Source: Sulfurovum sp. (lineage in GTDB: Bacteria; Campylobacterota; Campylobacteria; Campylobacterales; Sulfurovaceae). Taken from it: a DNA stretch of 64,000 nt. The stretch spans positions 65,057 through 129,056 of the forward strand of contig NVUY01000005.1 in the NCBI GenBank assembly GCA_002733215.1, in the 5' to 3' direction. Shown here one piece after another: positions 34,062 to 42,779 of this stretch; the first letter of the stretch is position 1; the number at the start of each line of letters is the position of its first letter. The notes under the pieces are model-generated. The model worked only from the letters and a program-made list of their open reading frames with translations, was not told the origin of the DNA and searched no databases. Made by a program: the position numbers and the translations under genes.

Positions 34062-35369
34062 TTATCCTTCTGATCTGTTTCTATTACGATTTCTACTTCT
34101 AGCACCATCACGGCTACCACCGTTGTTGGCATGTGAACTATTGCTACGAGGTTTGTTGCGTGAGTTTCCTCCGACATTACCACGACCTCTTCCTCCGCCT
34201 CTACCATTTTGAATAGGTTCAGCCTTAATATTCGGGTCTGGTCTAAATGCTTCAATGTCTACTTTTGTAATGGCAGACTTAGTAAACTTTTCAATGTCTT
34301 TAAGCAATTGATGTTCATCTACACATACAAGTGAAACGGCTTCACCACTCTGCCCTGCACGTCCTGTTCTACCTATACGGTGAACATAATCTTCCGGTAC
34401 ATTTGGCAGTTCGTAGTTTACCACATGCGGAAGCTGCTCTATGTCTATGCCTCTTGCTGCGATGTCTGTAGCTACAAGTACACGGATTTCATTTGCCTTG
34501 AAAGATGCCAAAGCTTTTGTTCTTGCCCCTTGGCTTTTATTACCATGTATAGCAGCTGCCGAAATGCCATACTCTTCAAGTTGTTTAGTCAGTTTATTTG
34601 CACCATGTTTAGTACGTGTAAAAACAAGAACCTGCTTCCAGTCTTTTGCCTTGATAAGCTGAGAAAGTAATTCTCTCTTGCGCCCTTTATCAACAAGGTG
34701 TACCACTTGAGATATTTGATCTGCAGTCTTGTTTTGGCGTGCCACTTCTACAAGAACAGGATTCTTGAGAAGTCCTGATGCCAACTTTTTGATCTCAGGT
34801 GAGAATGTTGCTGAAAAAAGTAATGTTTGTTTTTTCTGTGGCATGAGTTTCATAAGTTTTTTGATGTCATGTATAAACCCCATGTCCAGCATACGATCTG
34901 CTTCATCAAGTATGAGACATTCTAATTTAGAAAAGTCTATACCCCCTTGCCCTGCAATGTCTAGCAATCTACCTGGCGTTGCAATGACAATGTCCACACC
35001 CTTACGAAGCGCAGCCAATTGAGGATTAATACCTACCCCACCAAAGATAACCATAGCACGATAAGGCGTATACTTACCATAGTCTGTAATACTTTGAGCG
35101 ACTTGTGCTGCTAGTTCACGTGTCGGTGTCAGTACCAAGGCACGTATTTGTTTTTTGTGCATGTGTGGTTGTTTCTGAGAAAGTCTTTCAAGTAGTGGAA
35201 GCGTAAATCCAGCTGTTTTCCCCGTACCTGTTTGTGCAGCAGCCAAGACATCTTTTCCTTCTATAACGAGAGGAATGGCTTTTTCTTGTATGGGTGTAGG
35301 AGTATCATATCCCTGTGCTTTGATAGCTTTTAAAAGAGGTTCAGATAACCCCAAGTTTGTAAATGACAT
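34062..35369 (-). CDS. DEAD-box RNA helicase, RhlE-like
   Basis: 435 aa. Q motif ([26 protein letters not shown]), motif [15 protein letters not shown] in [16 protein letters not shown] in LLFSATFS, and [15 protein letters not shown]. It ends in a Gly/Arg/Asn-rich RNA-binding tail ([13 protein letters not shown]). RhlE-type enzymes remodel ribosome-assembly intermediates and degradosome RNA. A ~240-nt gap with a hairpin-forming sequence precedes it, possibly a cold-responsive leader. The DUF6172 gene follows in the same transcript. Confidence 0.92.
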   Translation of the reverse strand: MSFTNLGLSEPLLKAIKAQGYDTPTPIQEKAIPLVIEGKDVLAAAQTGTGKTAGFTLPLLERLSQKQPHMHKKQIRALVLTPTRELAAQVAQSITDYGKYTPYRAMVIFGGVGINPQLAALRKGVDIVIATPGRLLDIAGQGGIDFSKLECLILDEADRMLDMGFIHDIKKLMKLMPQKKQTLLFSATFSPEIKKLASGLLKNPVLVEVARQNKTADQISQVVHLVDKGRKRELLSQLIKAKDWKQVLVFTRTKHGANKLTKQLEEYGISAAAIHGNKSQGARTKALASFKANEIRVLVATDIAARGIDIEQLPHVVNYELPNVPEDYVHRIGRTGRAGQSGEAVSLVCVDEHQLLKDIEKFTKSAITKVDIEAFRPDPNIKAEPIQNGRGGGRGRGNVGGNSRNKPRSNSSHANNGGSRDGARSRNRNRNRSEG

Positions 35370-35609
35370 GTATTATATACCTTATGAACGAGCCTACCAT
35401 CTGTAGTATGAGGTCGGTCTTAGGCTAAGTTAGTTGTTTTATTTTATTGTAGTACCCCAAGGGCATTTTTCCCTATAGTCAGGGTAAATAGAAGTCGTTG
35501 ACCGATGTACGCTTAAATTGTTTGGCATTATAGCGTAATTACATGCGATATAAGTAAACTTAAATGAAGGACCTCAATAGAAGATAACAGACTTTTAAAC
35601 GCGCGCTCT

Positions 35610-36344
35610 TTATCCGTCTGACTTTTCTGTGAGGATCACTACTTTTTTACTATTTTTAGGCGCATGAAAAACAAAGTCACTGTCTTGGATACTTCGGTTT
35701 ACATCCCAGGTGATCTTTGTCTTTGTGGTGACGTAGGGATGCTCACCTGTATCTTTGATTTTATACGCTTTTATCTGAGGTCTGTCACCTTTAGTGACCC
35801 AAACATGTATTTCACTATGCTTACTTTTAAAGAGAAGATAGTCACAAAGCACACCGTCAACGTTCTTTGTACCAAGGTATTGATCGTGATGAGATGTAAC
35901 ACGTTTAGCCATATCACTGTAAACGAGTGAAGCCAAAGGCTCTTTGATGTCATATTTGGTCAAAATACTCTCAATGGCTTTATCTGTGTTTTTAGATACG
36001 GAGAGTTGACTGTAAGTATTATCACTATGCCTCATGATAGTAAAAAGTCCATTGTCGATCGTAATACTTCTATTTAAGAACTTACTTTTTGTGTCGATAC
36101 GCAATTGTCCCGGTCTTTTGACTTTAACGGAGGTAATATATGTATAGGCAATAGAAGTTCCATCTTCCTGCTCTTCATCTTCAACGATATTCGCAGTAAA
36201 TGCATAGGTATTTAGACTGGAAGTATATTGCAAGGCTTTGTTAATGATGTCTAAAGCAGAATTGTCCGCTGCTGTAAGTGAGGATGCCCCAAGGAGCATA
36301 GAAACGCTAAGAAGGGTGAAGATTTTTTTGTATGCAAGTATGAT
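35610..36344 (-). CDS. Exported DUF2092-like protein, apparent AUC start
   Basis: The mature part (LDIINKALQYTSSLNTYAFTANIV, VKVKRPGQLRIDTKS, then KVDGVLCDYLLFKSK-like beta segments) resembles the DUF2092 / LolA-like lipoprotein-carrier fold. The track starts at an ATG in the middle of a hydrophobic segment. Reading upstream in frame gives a full signal peptide, AYKKIFTLLSVSMLLGASSLTAA, with no ATG/GTG/TTG before it. An AAAGGA box lies 6 nt before an ATC at 36344-36342, which I take as a possible non-canonical start. Otherwise the sequence has an error or the short start is real. Confidence 0.65.
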   Translation of the reverse strand: MILAYKKIFTLLSVSMLLGASSLTAADNSALDIINKALQYTSSLNTYAFTANIVEDEEQEDGTSIAYTYITSVKVKRPGQLRIDTKSKFLNRSITIDNGLFTIMRHSDNTYSQLSVSKNTDKAIESILTKYDIKEPLASLVYSDMAKRVTSHHDQYLGTKNVDGVLCDYLLFKSKHSEIHVWVTKGDRPQIKAYKIKDTGEHPYVTTKTKITWDVNRSIQDSDFVFHAPKNSKKVVILTEKSDG

Positions 36345-36481
36345 ATTTAATCCTTTTGAAAATATTCTTGCATGAAATGTACCATTGTTTTATTAACCAA
36401 GGGTTAGTAGTAATATTTGGATTTATCCATATGAAATTATTATTTGATACAATATAATACTATCAATAATTAGGAGATAAG

Positions 36482-36856
36482 ATGTCAGATGAACAGTTTA
36501 TAACACTTGAAAGAATTGTATACGACAATGACTTAGACGCATTTAAAAAAGAATTTGAGAACGGAACAGATGTGAACCTTCAAAACTACTATGGATGGAC
36601 TCCTCTTCATGTCGCCATTAGGCGTGACCGAAGAGACATGGTTGCTTACCTCTTGGAAAAAGGTGCAGATATCAACAAAGTAGATGGTGTAGGATGGACA
36701 CCGCTTATGGAAGCAGTGATGGATGACATGCCGGAACTCTGTGCCTTCCTTCTGGAAAAAGGTGCTGACGTTACTATTAAGAATGAAAGAGGTGGAACAG
36801 CAGGAATGCTTGTTCAAAAATTTGGACGTGAGTCAATGGTAAAATACTTCCAATAG
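36482..36856 (+). CDS. Ankyrin-repeat protein
   Basis: 124 aa with about three ankyrin repeats: YGWTPLHVAIRRDRRDMVAYLLEKGADIN and VGWTPLMEAVMDDMPELCAFLLEKGADVT are nearly canonical. No signal peptide, so cytoplasmic protein-protein interaction is likely. TTAGGAGATAAG gives a good ribosome binding site. The CDF transporter starts 9 nt after its stop and has a weak ribosome binding site, suggesting coupling. Confidence 0.85.
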   Translation: MSDEQFITLERIVYDNDLDAFKKEFENGTDVNLQNYYGWTPLHVAIRRDRRDMVAYLLEKGADINKVDGVGWTPLMEAVMDDMPELCAFLLEKGADVTIKNERGGTAGMLVQKFGRESMVKYFQ

Positions 36857-36865
36857 TATCACTTG

Positions 36866-37780
36866 ATGTCACATTCTCATAACCATCATCACCATGAGAT
36901 AAATAACTATAACCGTTCCTTTGCCATAGGCATTGCCCTCAATGTGATCTTTGTGATCATTGAGATAAGTTATGGCTTAGTTGCAGATTCTCTCGCACTT
37001 ATCGCAGATGCCGGACATAATTTAAGTGATGTGCTGAGCCTCATGCTTGCATGGGGAGCCTACTACCTGGCAAAAAAACACCCTACCCAAAAAAGGACCT
37101 ACGGTTTACGTAAAGTCACCATCATGGCTTCCCTGGTCTCTTCAGTTTTACTTTTTGTTGCTTTGGGTGCTATAGCCTGGGAATCTGTAGAACGTCTCTC
37201 CTCTCCACAGCCTGTAGACGGTATGATCATCATAGCGGTCGCAGCTATTGGCGTGCTTATCAATACTGCCACTGCCCTACTCTTCGTAAAAGGTCAAAAA
37301 CACGATCTGAACATCAGGGCAGCCTACCTTCATATGGCAGCAGATGCAGTCATATCTTTGGGCGTTGTCATTGCTGGTGTGGCCATCATAGTAACGGGTT
37401 GGTTATGGCTTGATCCGCTCATCAGTCTTTTCATTGTTGTAGTTATCTTGCTGAGCACATGGGGTTTACTCAGAGACTCCATCAATCTTTCTATCGATGC
37501 CGTACCACAAGGTATAGATGTAAATGAAGTGCAAGCGTATCTGCTCAATCTAAGTAATGTCTCTGATCTGCATGATCTGCACATTTGGGCGCTCAGCACC
37601 ACAGAAAATGCCCTGACTGTGCATCTTGTCACCACAGATGCCTTGATATACAACCATTTTACACATGAGATCCAGGAACACCTGCATCATCATTTCAACA
37701 TCGCACATGCTACCATTCAAATGGAAAAGGAAGAGAGTGCCTTTCTCTGTGTGCTGGATCGGGATGGGTGTAAGTTTTAA
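36866..37780 (+). CDS. Cation diffusion facilitator (Zn2+/Cd2+ type) transporter
   Basis: 304 aa with about six transmembrane helices. His-rich N terminus (MSHSHNHHHHEI); the metal site ALIADAGHNLSDVLSL (HxxxD) and second site YLHMAADAVISLGVV are the CDF hallmarks; the cytoplasmic C-terminal domain has VSDLHDLHIWAL. It exports Zn and related ions, like CzcD/ZitB. The ATG at 36866 is chosen over the TTG one codon earlier. It follows the ankyrin gene closely and was probably transcribed with it. Confidence 0.92.
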   Translation: MSHSHNHHHHEINNYNRSFAIGIALNVIFVIIEISYGLVADSLALIADAGHNLSDVLSLMLAWGAYYLAKKHPTQKRTYGLRKVTIMASLVSSVLLFVALGAIAWESVERLSSPQPVDGMIIIAVAAIGVLINTATALLFVKGQKHDLNIRAAYLHMAADAVISLGVVIAGVAIIVTGWLWLDPLISLFIVVVILLSTWGLLRDSINLSIDAVPQGIDVNEVQAYLLNLSNVSDLHDLHIWALSTTENALTVHLVTTDALIYNHFTHEIQEHLHHHFNIAHATIQMEKEESAFLCVLDRDGCKF

Positions 37781-37848
37781 TAAAACGTACAGATAAATAT
37801 CTACCCAAGACAAATAGACTTTTAGCTATAATTCCTCCTCTATCTAAA

Positions 37849-37924
37849 GTCCTCATCGCTTAACTGGATAAAGCAGTGCCCTCCTAAGGCGTAGCTCGAG
37901 GTTCGAGTCCTCGTGGGGATACCA
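37849..37924 (+). tRNA. tRNA-Arg (anticodon CCU)
   Basis: Complete cloverleaf: acceptor GTCCTCA/TGGGGAT, D arm GCTT...AAGC, anticodon stem GTGCC/GGCGT around the loop CTCCTAA (anticodon CCT, reads AGG), and T arm CGAGG-TTCGAGT-CCTCG. The 3' CCA is encoded. No integrated element is seen next to it. Confidence 0.93.
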
Positions 37925-38001
37925 TCATAAAACTTGTATATACGGTACTTTCAAGCATATCAGAGGTACTAGGTGTCACTTATAGCGGATCTCCAATACT
38001 T

Positions 38002-38397
38002 CTATTTCTTTATTGTTCCATCTGTTAATGGGTTCCAACTATTGTCTATTAATAAATTTTTATCACATTTATTCAACTCGAACTTCTTTAACTGCTCTTC
38101 AGTCTTCCTCTTATCCATTTCATATTCCTCTGGATTATTGTTATTTTCCGAGCTAAAGTATCTTAGGGCTTTTATGTAGTCTGCCGTCTTTTCACATGGT
38201 GTTTTGATTATTTGTGCATAGCTGGTGCTTTTGATTTCCGGTAGTATCACAAACATTAAGAGCCCTATTGAGATTACAGGAAGCAGCCAAGCAAGTAATG
38301 ATCTTTTTACTGGTTGTCGTTCTCCACAATGTGGACATACTTTTGCCTTTTGGCTTACTCCCCTACCACACTCTTTACATATATATAATTTTACCAT
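38002..38397 (-). CDS. Zinc-ribbon membrane protein
   Basis: 131 aa. An N-terminal zinc ribbon (CKECGRGVSQKAKVCPHCG) is followed by one transmembrane helix (LLAWLLPVISIGLLMFVIL) and a ~75-residue hydrophilic, probably periplasmic part with two cysteines. Such zinc-ribbon plus helix proteins are widespread and uncharacterised. It stands alone between the tRNA and a 330-nt gap. Confidence 0.7.
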   Translation of the reverse strand: MVKLYICKECGRGVSQKAKVCPHCGERQPVKRSLLAWLLPVISIGLLMFVILPEIKSTSYAQIIKTPCEKTADYIKALRYFSSENNNNPEEYEMDKRKTEEQLKKFELNKCDKNLLIDNSWNPLTDGTIKK

Positions 38398-38725
38398 TCC
38401 TTATCCTTTGATATTTTAAATATCAAACTATACCTAATTTAAAAATACAAGAAGGTCATATTTATAATCTTTGTTTTCTATTTTATGCCTAAACCCTTGC
38501 ATTTTTTAGGAGGGCGCAAGGTTTTAAGCTCTCACCACCTTTTCTATGCAGTCATATTATATGGTCATATTTGTAAATCTGTTTGAGTTGCATCATTATA
38601 GTTTTAAAATAGTCAAGAGCATTATTACGCATTACATAGACGCTTACTTTCATGTACCCTATGCTCCCTTCTCCATAGTAATGTCAAAAAGTAGTATAAT
38701 ATAGATGTGTGAGAAAGGATACAGC
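38398..38725. other. Intergenic stretch with small repeats, no gene
   Basis: AT-rich. It contains the near-palindrome GATATTTTAAATATC, a duplicated GGTCATATTT (near 38454 and 38562) and a short CCTTGC...GCAAGG stem. The right end carries a TATAAT-like box before the next gene. Confidence 0.4.
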
Positions 38726-38935
38726 ATGACACCTCAAGAACAAGAAATAAAAATGATGCGCGGTGAGATCACAAAAGAGATGAGAGCAGTCTTTAAAGTA
38801 AATATGAAAGTGTTTGACTGGGATATACCAGAAAATGACGATAGAAGATCTGCCGAGCTGATATTGAGAGTGATGCAGGATGCTTTAGATAACTTAAAAA
38901 CAGAAATTTCAAACGGAAAGTATGATAATTATTAA
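38726..38935 (+). CDS. Small hypothetical protein
   Basis: 69 aa starting MTPQEQEIKMMRGEITKEMRAVF; helical and charged, no family recognised. The track start seven codons upstream overlaps the AAAGGA ribosome binding site, so I use the ATG at 38726. It forms a run with the next two small genes leading to the helicase. Confidence 0.55.
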   Translation: MTPQEQEIKMMRGEITKEMRAVFKVNMKVFDWDIPENDDRRSAELILRVMQDALDNLKTEISNGKYDNY

Positions 38936-38952
38936 AATAAAAGGGAGTTAAA

Positions 38953-39159
38953 ATGAGTACAAGCAATTTAAAACATTTGGAACTGATCAAAGAGAATGTT
39001 GACAGATCAAATTCATTAAGCGAAGAAGAAAAAAGTGACTCTATGAAACGCATCGAACAGTGGTATGCTGAAGATCAGACCTGGGGTACGTTCATCTCTG
39101 AACTGAGTGAAATATCACCCAAGGTCAAATCTATCTTAGCGAACCTGGGGCTTCTTTGA
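38953..39159 (+). CDS. Small hypothetical protein
   Basis: 68 aa: MSTSNLKHLELIKENVDRSN ... ISPKVKSILANLGLL. Helical, acidic, with a WYAEDQTWGTF patch; no domain recognised. AAAGGGAG precedes the ATG. Only 17 nt separate it from the upstream small gene, so the two form a pair. Confidence 0.55.
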   Translation: MSTSNLKHLELIKENVDRSNSLSEEEKSDSMKRIEQWYAEDQTWGTFISELSEISPKVKSILANLGLL

Positions 39160-39169
39160 TTTGAAAAAT

Positions 39170-39192
39170 ATGACAATATGACATATTTTTAC
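39170..39192 (+). promoter_or_regulatory. 23-nt upstream motif identical to 4475-4497
   Basis: TGACAATATGACATATTTTT recurs exactly; a TATGATAAC -10-like box follows about 22 nt later, before the gene at 39246. Confidence 0.35.
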
Positions 39193-39245
39193 TGCTATAT
39201 CTAAAAACATACTATGATAACCCTATACAAATCAGGAGGTACAAG

Positions 39246-39572
39246 GTGGAAGGTATGATAAAAGTGAGTTACACAGTGATGTGTAGAAATGATGTGAGCA
39301 AAGAAGTAAGTCTGGTCGATATACTTGCCAATGAAAAGGTGATGAAAGCCATCAAGAGTGAATTTGCTGCGGGACTTAGAAATCTGGTACTCTCACAAAA
39401 AGAAGAGACACAGGTCTTTATCAAAACCCAGAAAGAAGTCTTTGAATTTTCTGCAAGCAAGAATGACTTCGCAGACTTACTGGAATTTGCAGAAGAAGAT
39501 GCACGTAAACATAAACGGCTTAAAAAAGAGTGTGATGGTGTGGAGTTGGTAGATATAATTACAGTAGATTAA
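39246..39572 (+). CDS. Hypothetical protein upstream of the Suv3-like helicase
   Basis: 108 aa, alpha/beta: IKVSYTVMCRNDVSKEVSLVDILANEKVMKAIKSEF. No family recognised. The likely start is GTG at 39246, preceded by AGGAGG and 6 nt; an ATG three codons later is an alternative. It ends 14 nt before the helicase gene and is probably co-transcribed with it. Confidence 0.6.
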   Translation: MEGMIKVSYTVMCRNDVSKEVSLVDILANEKVMKAIKSEFAAGLRNLVLSQKEETQVFIKTQKEVFEFSASKNDFADLLEFAEEDARKHKRLKKECDGVELVDIITVD

Positions 39573-39586
39573 GATATACTTTTACT

Positions 39587-42409
39587 ATGGCAAAGAAAAA
39601 TAAAAAATATCTTATAAAACTTAACAATAAAATACGAAACTACTTTAATGGTCAACCTTTTGATGAAGGCATAGCCACGCTTGATGAAGACAAACTCATA
39701 GAGCTCATCATGCTCCTTGAGATCACCCTTCCCGCTCATACACGTGAAGATATGGTACGTACACTTAGGCGTATCTGGAGTGAAGAAGGTGCGGGCACAA
39801 GAGAGATGATAGTCTCCTACTTAACACAAAGCTATAAGTCTGTACATCACGGAGGCAGAGAAAAACGCCCTTTGGACAAGGTAGAAAAAATACTTCAACT
39901 CTTGGAAGGTGTTGATCATAGCAGTCATGAAGAGAACTTACTTCTGGAAGCATTTATAGACATCAAAAGCTCCAAGATAACAGAAGAAAAAGTACGCTCC
40001 AAACTTGCTTATTTACGTATCAAGACAAGACTCCATTCACTTGAAAAATCTTTAGAAGTACAGTTCAATTCAACTAATGAAATGGAGTTTTACCACAGCT
40101 TTACTTTTGAGCTGAAAAGCTTTGACTTTAATAAATTACTTTTATGTAGAACCGAGTCACTGGGGATGGATGATCTATGGGAATTAAACGAAAAAGAAAT
40201 CACTGAAAACCTGGAGGCTCTAAAAGTAAAAACTATCGCCAAAAAGACTCTGGAATTAAATGATTTTCTAAACCATTTAAAAAGTATTGAACACCCTTAT
40301 TTAACGGAGAAAGAGATAAATACTTCACTTAAAAGTATGTCTCCTGATTCACTACTCTACCATGCCCCTGTTGAACTGGAAAGTATTGAAAAGATATTAA
40401 TTAATATTAGTGATAAATATGAAGTCTTTGAAAGTACGGATCACATCATTATAGAGAAAGAAAAAAATCATGATCTCTTTGGTACTACACTCTATTATGA
40501 CACTTCTGTTTCCTACGAAAAACCTTTCTTTTACAGCCTCATTTGGAGGGGTGAAGATCTTCCTGTAAAAGAAGATATCAACAGAGTAAATGATGATCTT
40601 TTGGCACACTTTAAAGTTGCTATCGATGATGTGTTGGAAGATATGAAAGAAGAGAGTGAAAAACTGGAGTTGGAAGAAGAAAAACTGCATGAGTTCATCG
40701 TACGTTTTGTAGAACCGCAAATACGTTCCTCTACCACTCTGAAATTTAAAGAAAAAAGTAAGCGTCGTATACTCTTTCACTTTGGTGAGTATATCAAACC
40801 CTTGCTTGCCAAACAAAAACGTGAAGAACTGCTTGCCAAGACCATCCGTGATTTTAAAAACCTCTTCCCTCTTGCACGTGAACTCAAACGTAAAATAGTT
40901 TTCCATGTAGGGCCTACCAACTCAGGGAAAACTTATACGGCACTCAAAGAGTTGGAAGCTGCAACGACAGGGTATTACCTTGCACCACTGCGTCTCCTCG
41001 CCCTTGAAGGCTATGAAAACCTGAAAAAAGAAGGCGTGGCAGTATCACTCATCACAGGAGAAGAAGAGATCATAGACGAAGAGTCCACCCATATCTCTTC
41101 CACCATAGAGATGATGAACGGTGCCGTTGATGTCGATGTCTGTGTCATAGACGAGATACAGATGATATCTGACCGTGACAGAGGTTGGGCATGGGCCAAT
41201 GCACTGATGGGTGTCCCTGCCAAGAAGGTTATACTTACGGGATCAAGTAATGCCTTGCATGCTGTAGAAGAGTTGTGTGAGTACCTGGGTGAAGCGTTGG
41301 AAGTGATTCATTTTGAACGTAAAAATGAACTCGAAATGATGAGTAGACCTACTTCTATGAAAAAGATCGAACCTCAAACCGCAGTCGTAGCCTTTTCCAG
41401 GCGTGAAGTACTCTCACTCAAACAACAACTTTCAGAAAGATACTCAGTCTCTGTAGTGTATGGAAATCTCTCTCCTGAGGTCAGACGTGAAGAAGCCAGA
41501 CGATTTAGGGAAGGTGAAAGCCAGATACTCGTCTCCACTGATGCCATAGCCATGGGGCTCAACCTCCCTATTAAAACTTTGCTCTTTGCCAAAGACAACA
41601 AGTTTGACGGTTTGCGCCGTCGTGAACTTCTCCCTAGCGAAGTGGCGCAGATATCGGGTCGTGCAGGTCGTTACGGTTTTGAAGAGAAAGGCTATGTAGG
41701 TACACTCGAAGAGAACGCCTTGGAGACCATCACCAAAGCCTTTTATGCTCCCCTCCCGGACATTGAACTGCCCGTTTCTGTTATGGCAAGTCTGGAGCAT
41801 GTCATGCTCATAGGTGAGATCCTGGAAACTGATGACATCATGGATATCCTGACATTTTTTGCAGACAACATGGAGTTTGAAGGCCCTTTTGTGGCGGCGA
41901 ACATAGACTCCATGCTTGAGATAGCTACCATCGTCAGTGAATACACCCTTGATCTGAAAACACGTTTTTTCCTCTCCTGTGCTCCTGCAAGTATCTCCTC
42001 GCCGTACATAGAGTCTGTATTTCACCGTTACATCAAGCAGATCGAAGCTGGAGATAAAGTACTCTACATCCCTCCACGAGACCTGCCTGCATTTGCCCAA
42101 ACCAATGATATGCTGCTCAACGCAGAAGACAGAGTCAGAGAGATCTCGCTTTATCTTTGGCTCTCATTCAAATTCCCTGACATTTTTGAAGACACGGAGA
42201 AAGCCATACAGGCCAGAGTAAGACTCAACAACTTCATAGAAAACTCACTGCGTCAAGGACACTTTACAAAGACTTGTAGAAGATGTGGGAAAGTACTTGA
42301 TTTTTCTTACCGTTTTTCCATCTGTGACAGCTGTCATGGAAAGAATAAACGCGGAACAGGCGGCTCTTCTTCTCCACGGGGTGGGTATAGAGGTCGAAGA
42401 AGAAGGTGA
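39587..42409 (+). CDS. Suv3-like DExH-box RNA helicase with C-terminal zinc finger
   Basis: 940 aa. The helicase core resembles mitochondrial Suv3: VFHVGPTNSGKTYTALKEL (motif I), YLAPLRLLALEGYENL, VCVIDEIQMISDRDRGWAW (DEIQ in place of DEAD), VSTDAIAMGLNLPIKT and ISGRAGRYG. The first ~440 residues are charged and helical without a recognised domain. The C terminus adds a four-cysteine zinc finger (CRRCGKVLDFSYRFSICDSC) and an RG-rich tail. Likely an RNA-decay helicase. GC and codon use match the neighbours. Confidence 0.88.
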   Translation: MAKKNKKYLIKLNNKIRNYFNGQPFDEGIATLDEDKLIELIMLLEITLPAHTREDMVRTLRRIWSEEGAGTREMIVSYLTQSYKSVHHGGREKRPLDKVEKILQLLEGVDHSSHEENLLLEAFIDIKSSKITEEKVRSKLAYLRIKTRLHSLEKSLEVQFNSTNEMEFYHSFTFELKSFDFNKLLLCRTESLGMDDLWELNEKEITENLEALKVKTIAKKTLELNDFLNHLKSIEHPYLTEKEINTSLKSMSPDSLLYHAPVELESIEKILINISDKYEVFESTDHIIIEKEKNHDLFGTTLYYDTSVSYEKPFFYSLIWRGEDLPVKEDINRVNDDLLAHFKVAIDDVLEDMKEESEKLELEEEKLHEFIVRFVEPQIRSSTTLKFKEKSKRRILFHFGEYIKPLLAKQKREELLAKTIRDFKNLFPLARELKRKIVFHVGPTNSGKTYTALKELEAATTGYYLAPLRLLALEGYENLKKEGVAVSLITGEEEIIDEESTHISSTIEMMNGAVDVDVCVIDEIQMISDRDRGWAWANALMGVPAKKVILTGSSNALHAVEELCEYLGEALEVIHFERKNELEMMSRPTSMKKIEPQTAVVAFSRREVLSLKQQLSERYSVSVVYGNLSPEVRREEARRFREGESQILVSTDAIAMGLNLPIKTLLFAKDNKFDGLRRRELLPSEVAQISGRAGRYGFEEKGYVGTLEENALETITKAFYAPLPDIELPVSVMASLEHVMLIGEILETDDIMDILTFFADNMEFEGPFVAANIDSMLEIATIVSEYTLDLKTRFFLSCAPASISSPYIESVFHRYIKQIEAGDKVLYIPPRDLPAFAQTNDMLLNAEDRVREISLYLWLSFKFPDIFEDTEKAIQARVRLNNFIENSLRQGHFTKTCRRCGKVLDFSYRFSICDSCHGKNKRGTGGSSSPRGGYRGRRRR

Positions 42410-42578
42410 AGGACAAAATGTCCTTTTATTGGGCTATTTGACAAATCAAGGAACACTTTGTTGAAATAACGGCTATTATCTGTCTAAAATGACATTAGTA
42501 ATTATTATAATACTCTACATATCCATGATATAACTTCTATTTTGGCTATTTGCATCATTATCAGAACATTTTGATATA
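42410..42578. other. Spacer with GGACA/TGTCC repeat relatives
   Basis: Immediately after the helicase stop is AAGGACA-AAA-TGTCCTT (perfect palindrome), then AAGGAACACTTTGTTG about 50 nt later. These belong to the same short-repeat family as 5225-5426. No gene is present. Confidence 0.45.
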
Positions 42579-42691
42579 CTCCTAATACGAAATAACGTAA
42601 TAGCAGGACATTGTGTTCCGTTAATAAATAGTTGCACGCACCCGCGGAGCGGATGCGTGCAACGGGCGTGCTGATCACTGAGCGCGCCCGT
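42579..42691 (+). repeat. Dispersed repeat copy C with attC-like end
   Basis: Close match to copy B (12834). It contains the TTGCACGCA...TGCGTGCAA hairpin (42632-42662) and ends in AACGGGCGTGC-TGATCACTGA-GCGCGCCCGTT, an imperfect palindrome whose right arm runs into the core site GTTGTGTG. Confidence 0.75.
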
Positions 42692-42697
42692 TGTGTG
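42661..42697 (+). other. attC-like right half and cassette boundary GTTGTGTG
   Basis: AACGGGCGTGC pairs with GCGCGCCCGTT (one mismatch). The terminal GTTGTGTG is the exact reverse complement of CACACAAC at 46961, which opens an attC-like half site. This suggests that 42690-46997 moved as one cassette-type unit. Confidence 0.5.
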
Positions 42698-42779
42698 ACT
42701 AAATAAACTTTAAATCAACCTTCAGCTAAAATACCAAATATAAACTTTACAGATATAATAAAAATACATTGGAAAACAG

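Noticed and set aside
37849-38001. tRNA-Arg as an integration site for a genomic island
   Set aside because: No integrase gene and no direct repeat of the tRNA 3' end were found downstream in the window.
40397-42100. Long minus-strand ORFs (169 and 218 aa) opposite the Suv3-like helicase
   Set aside because: They lie entirely inside a gene with strong helicase motifs and have no independent support.
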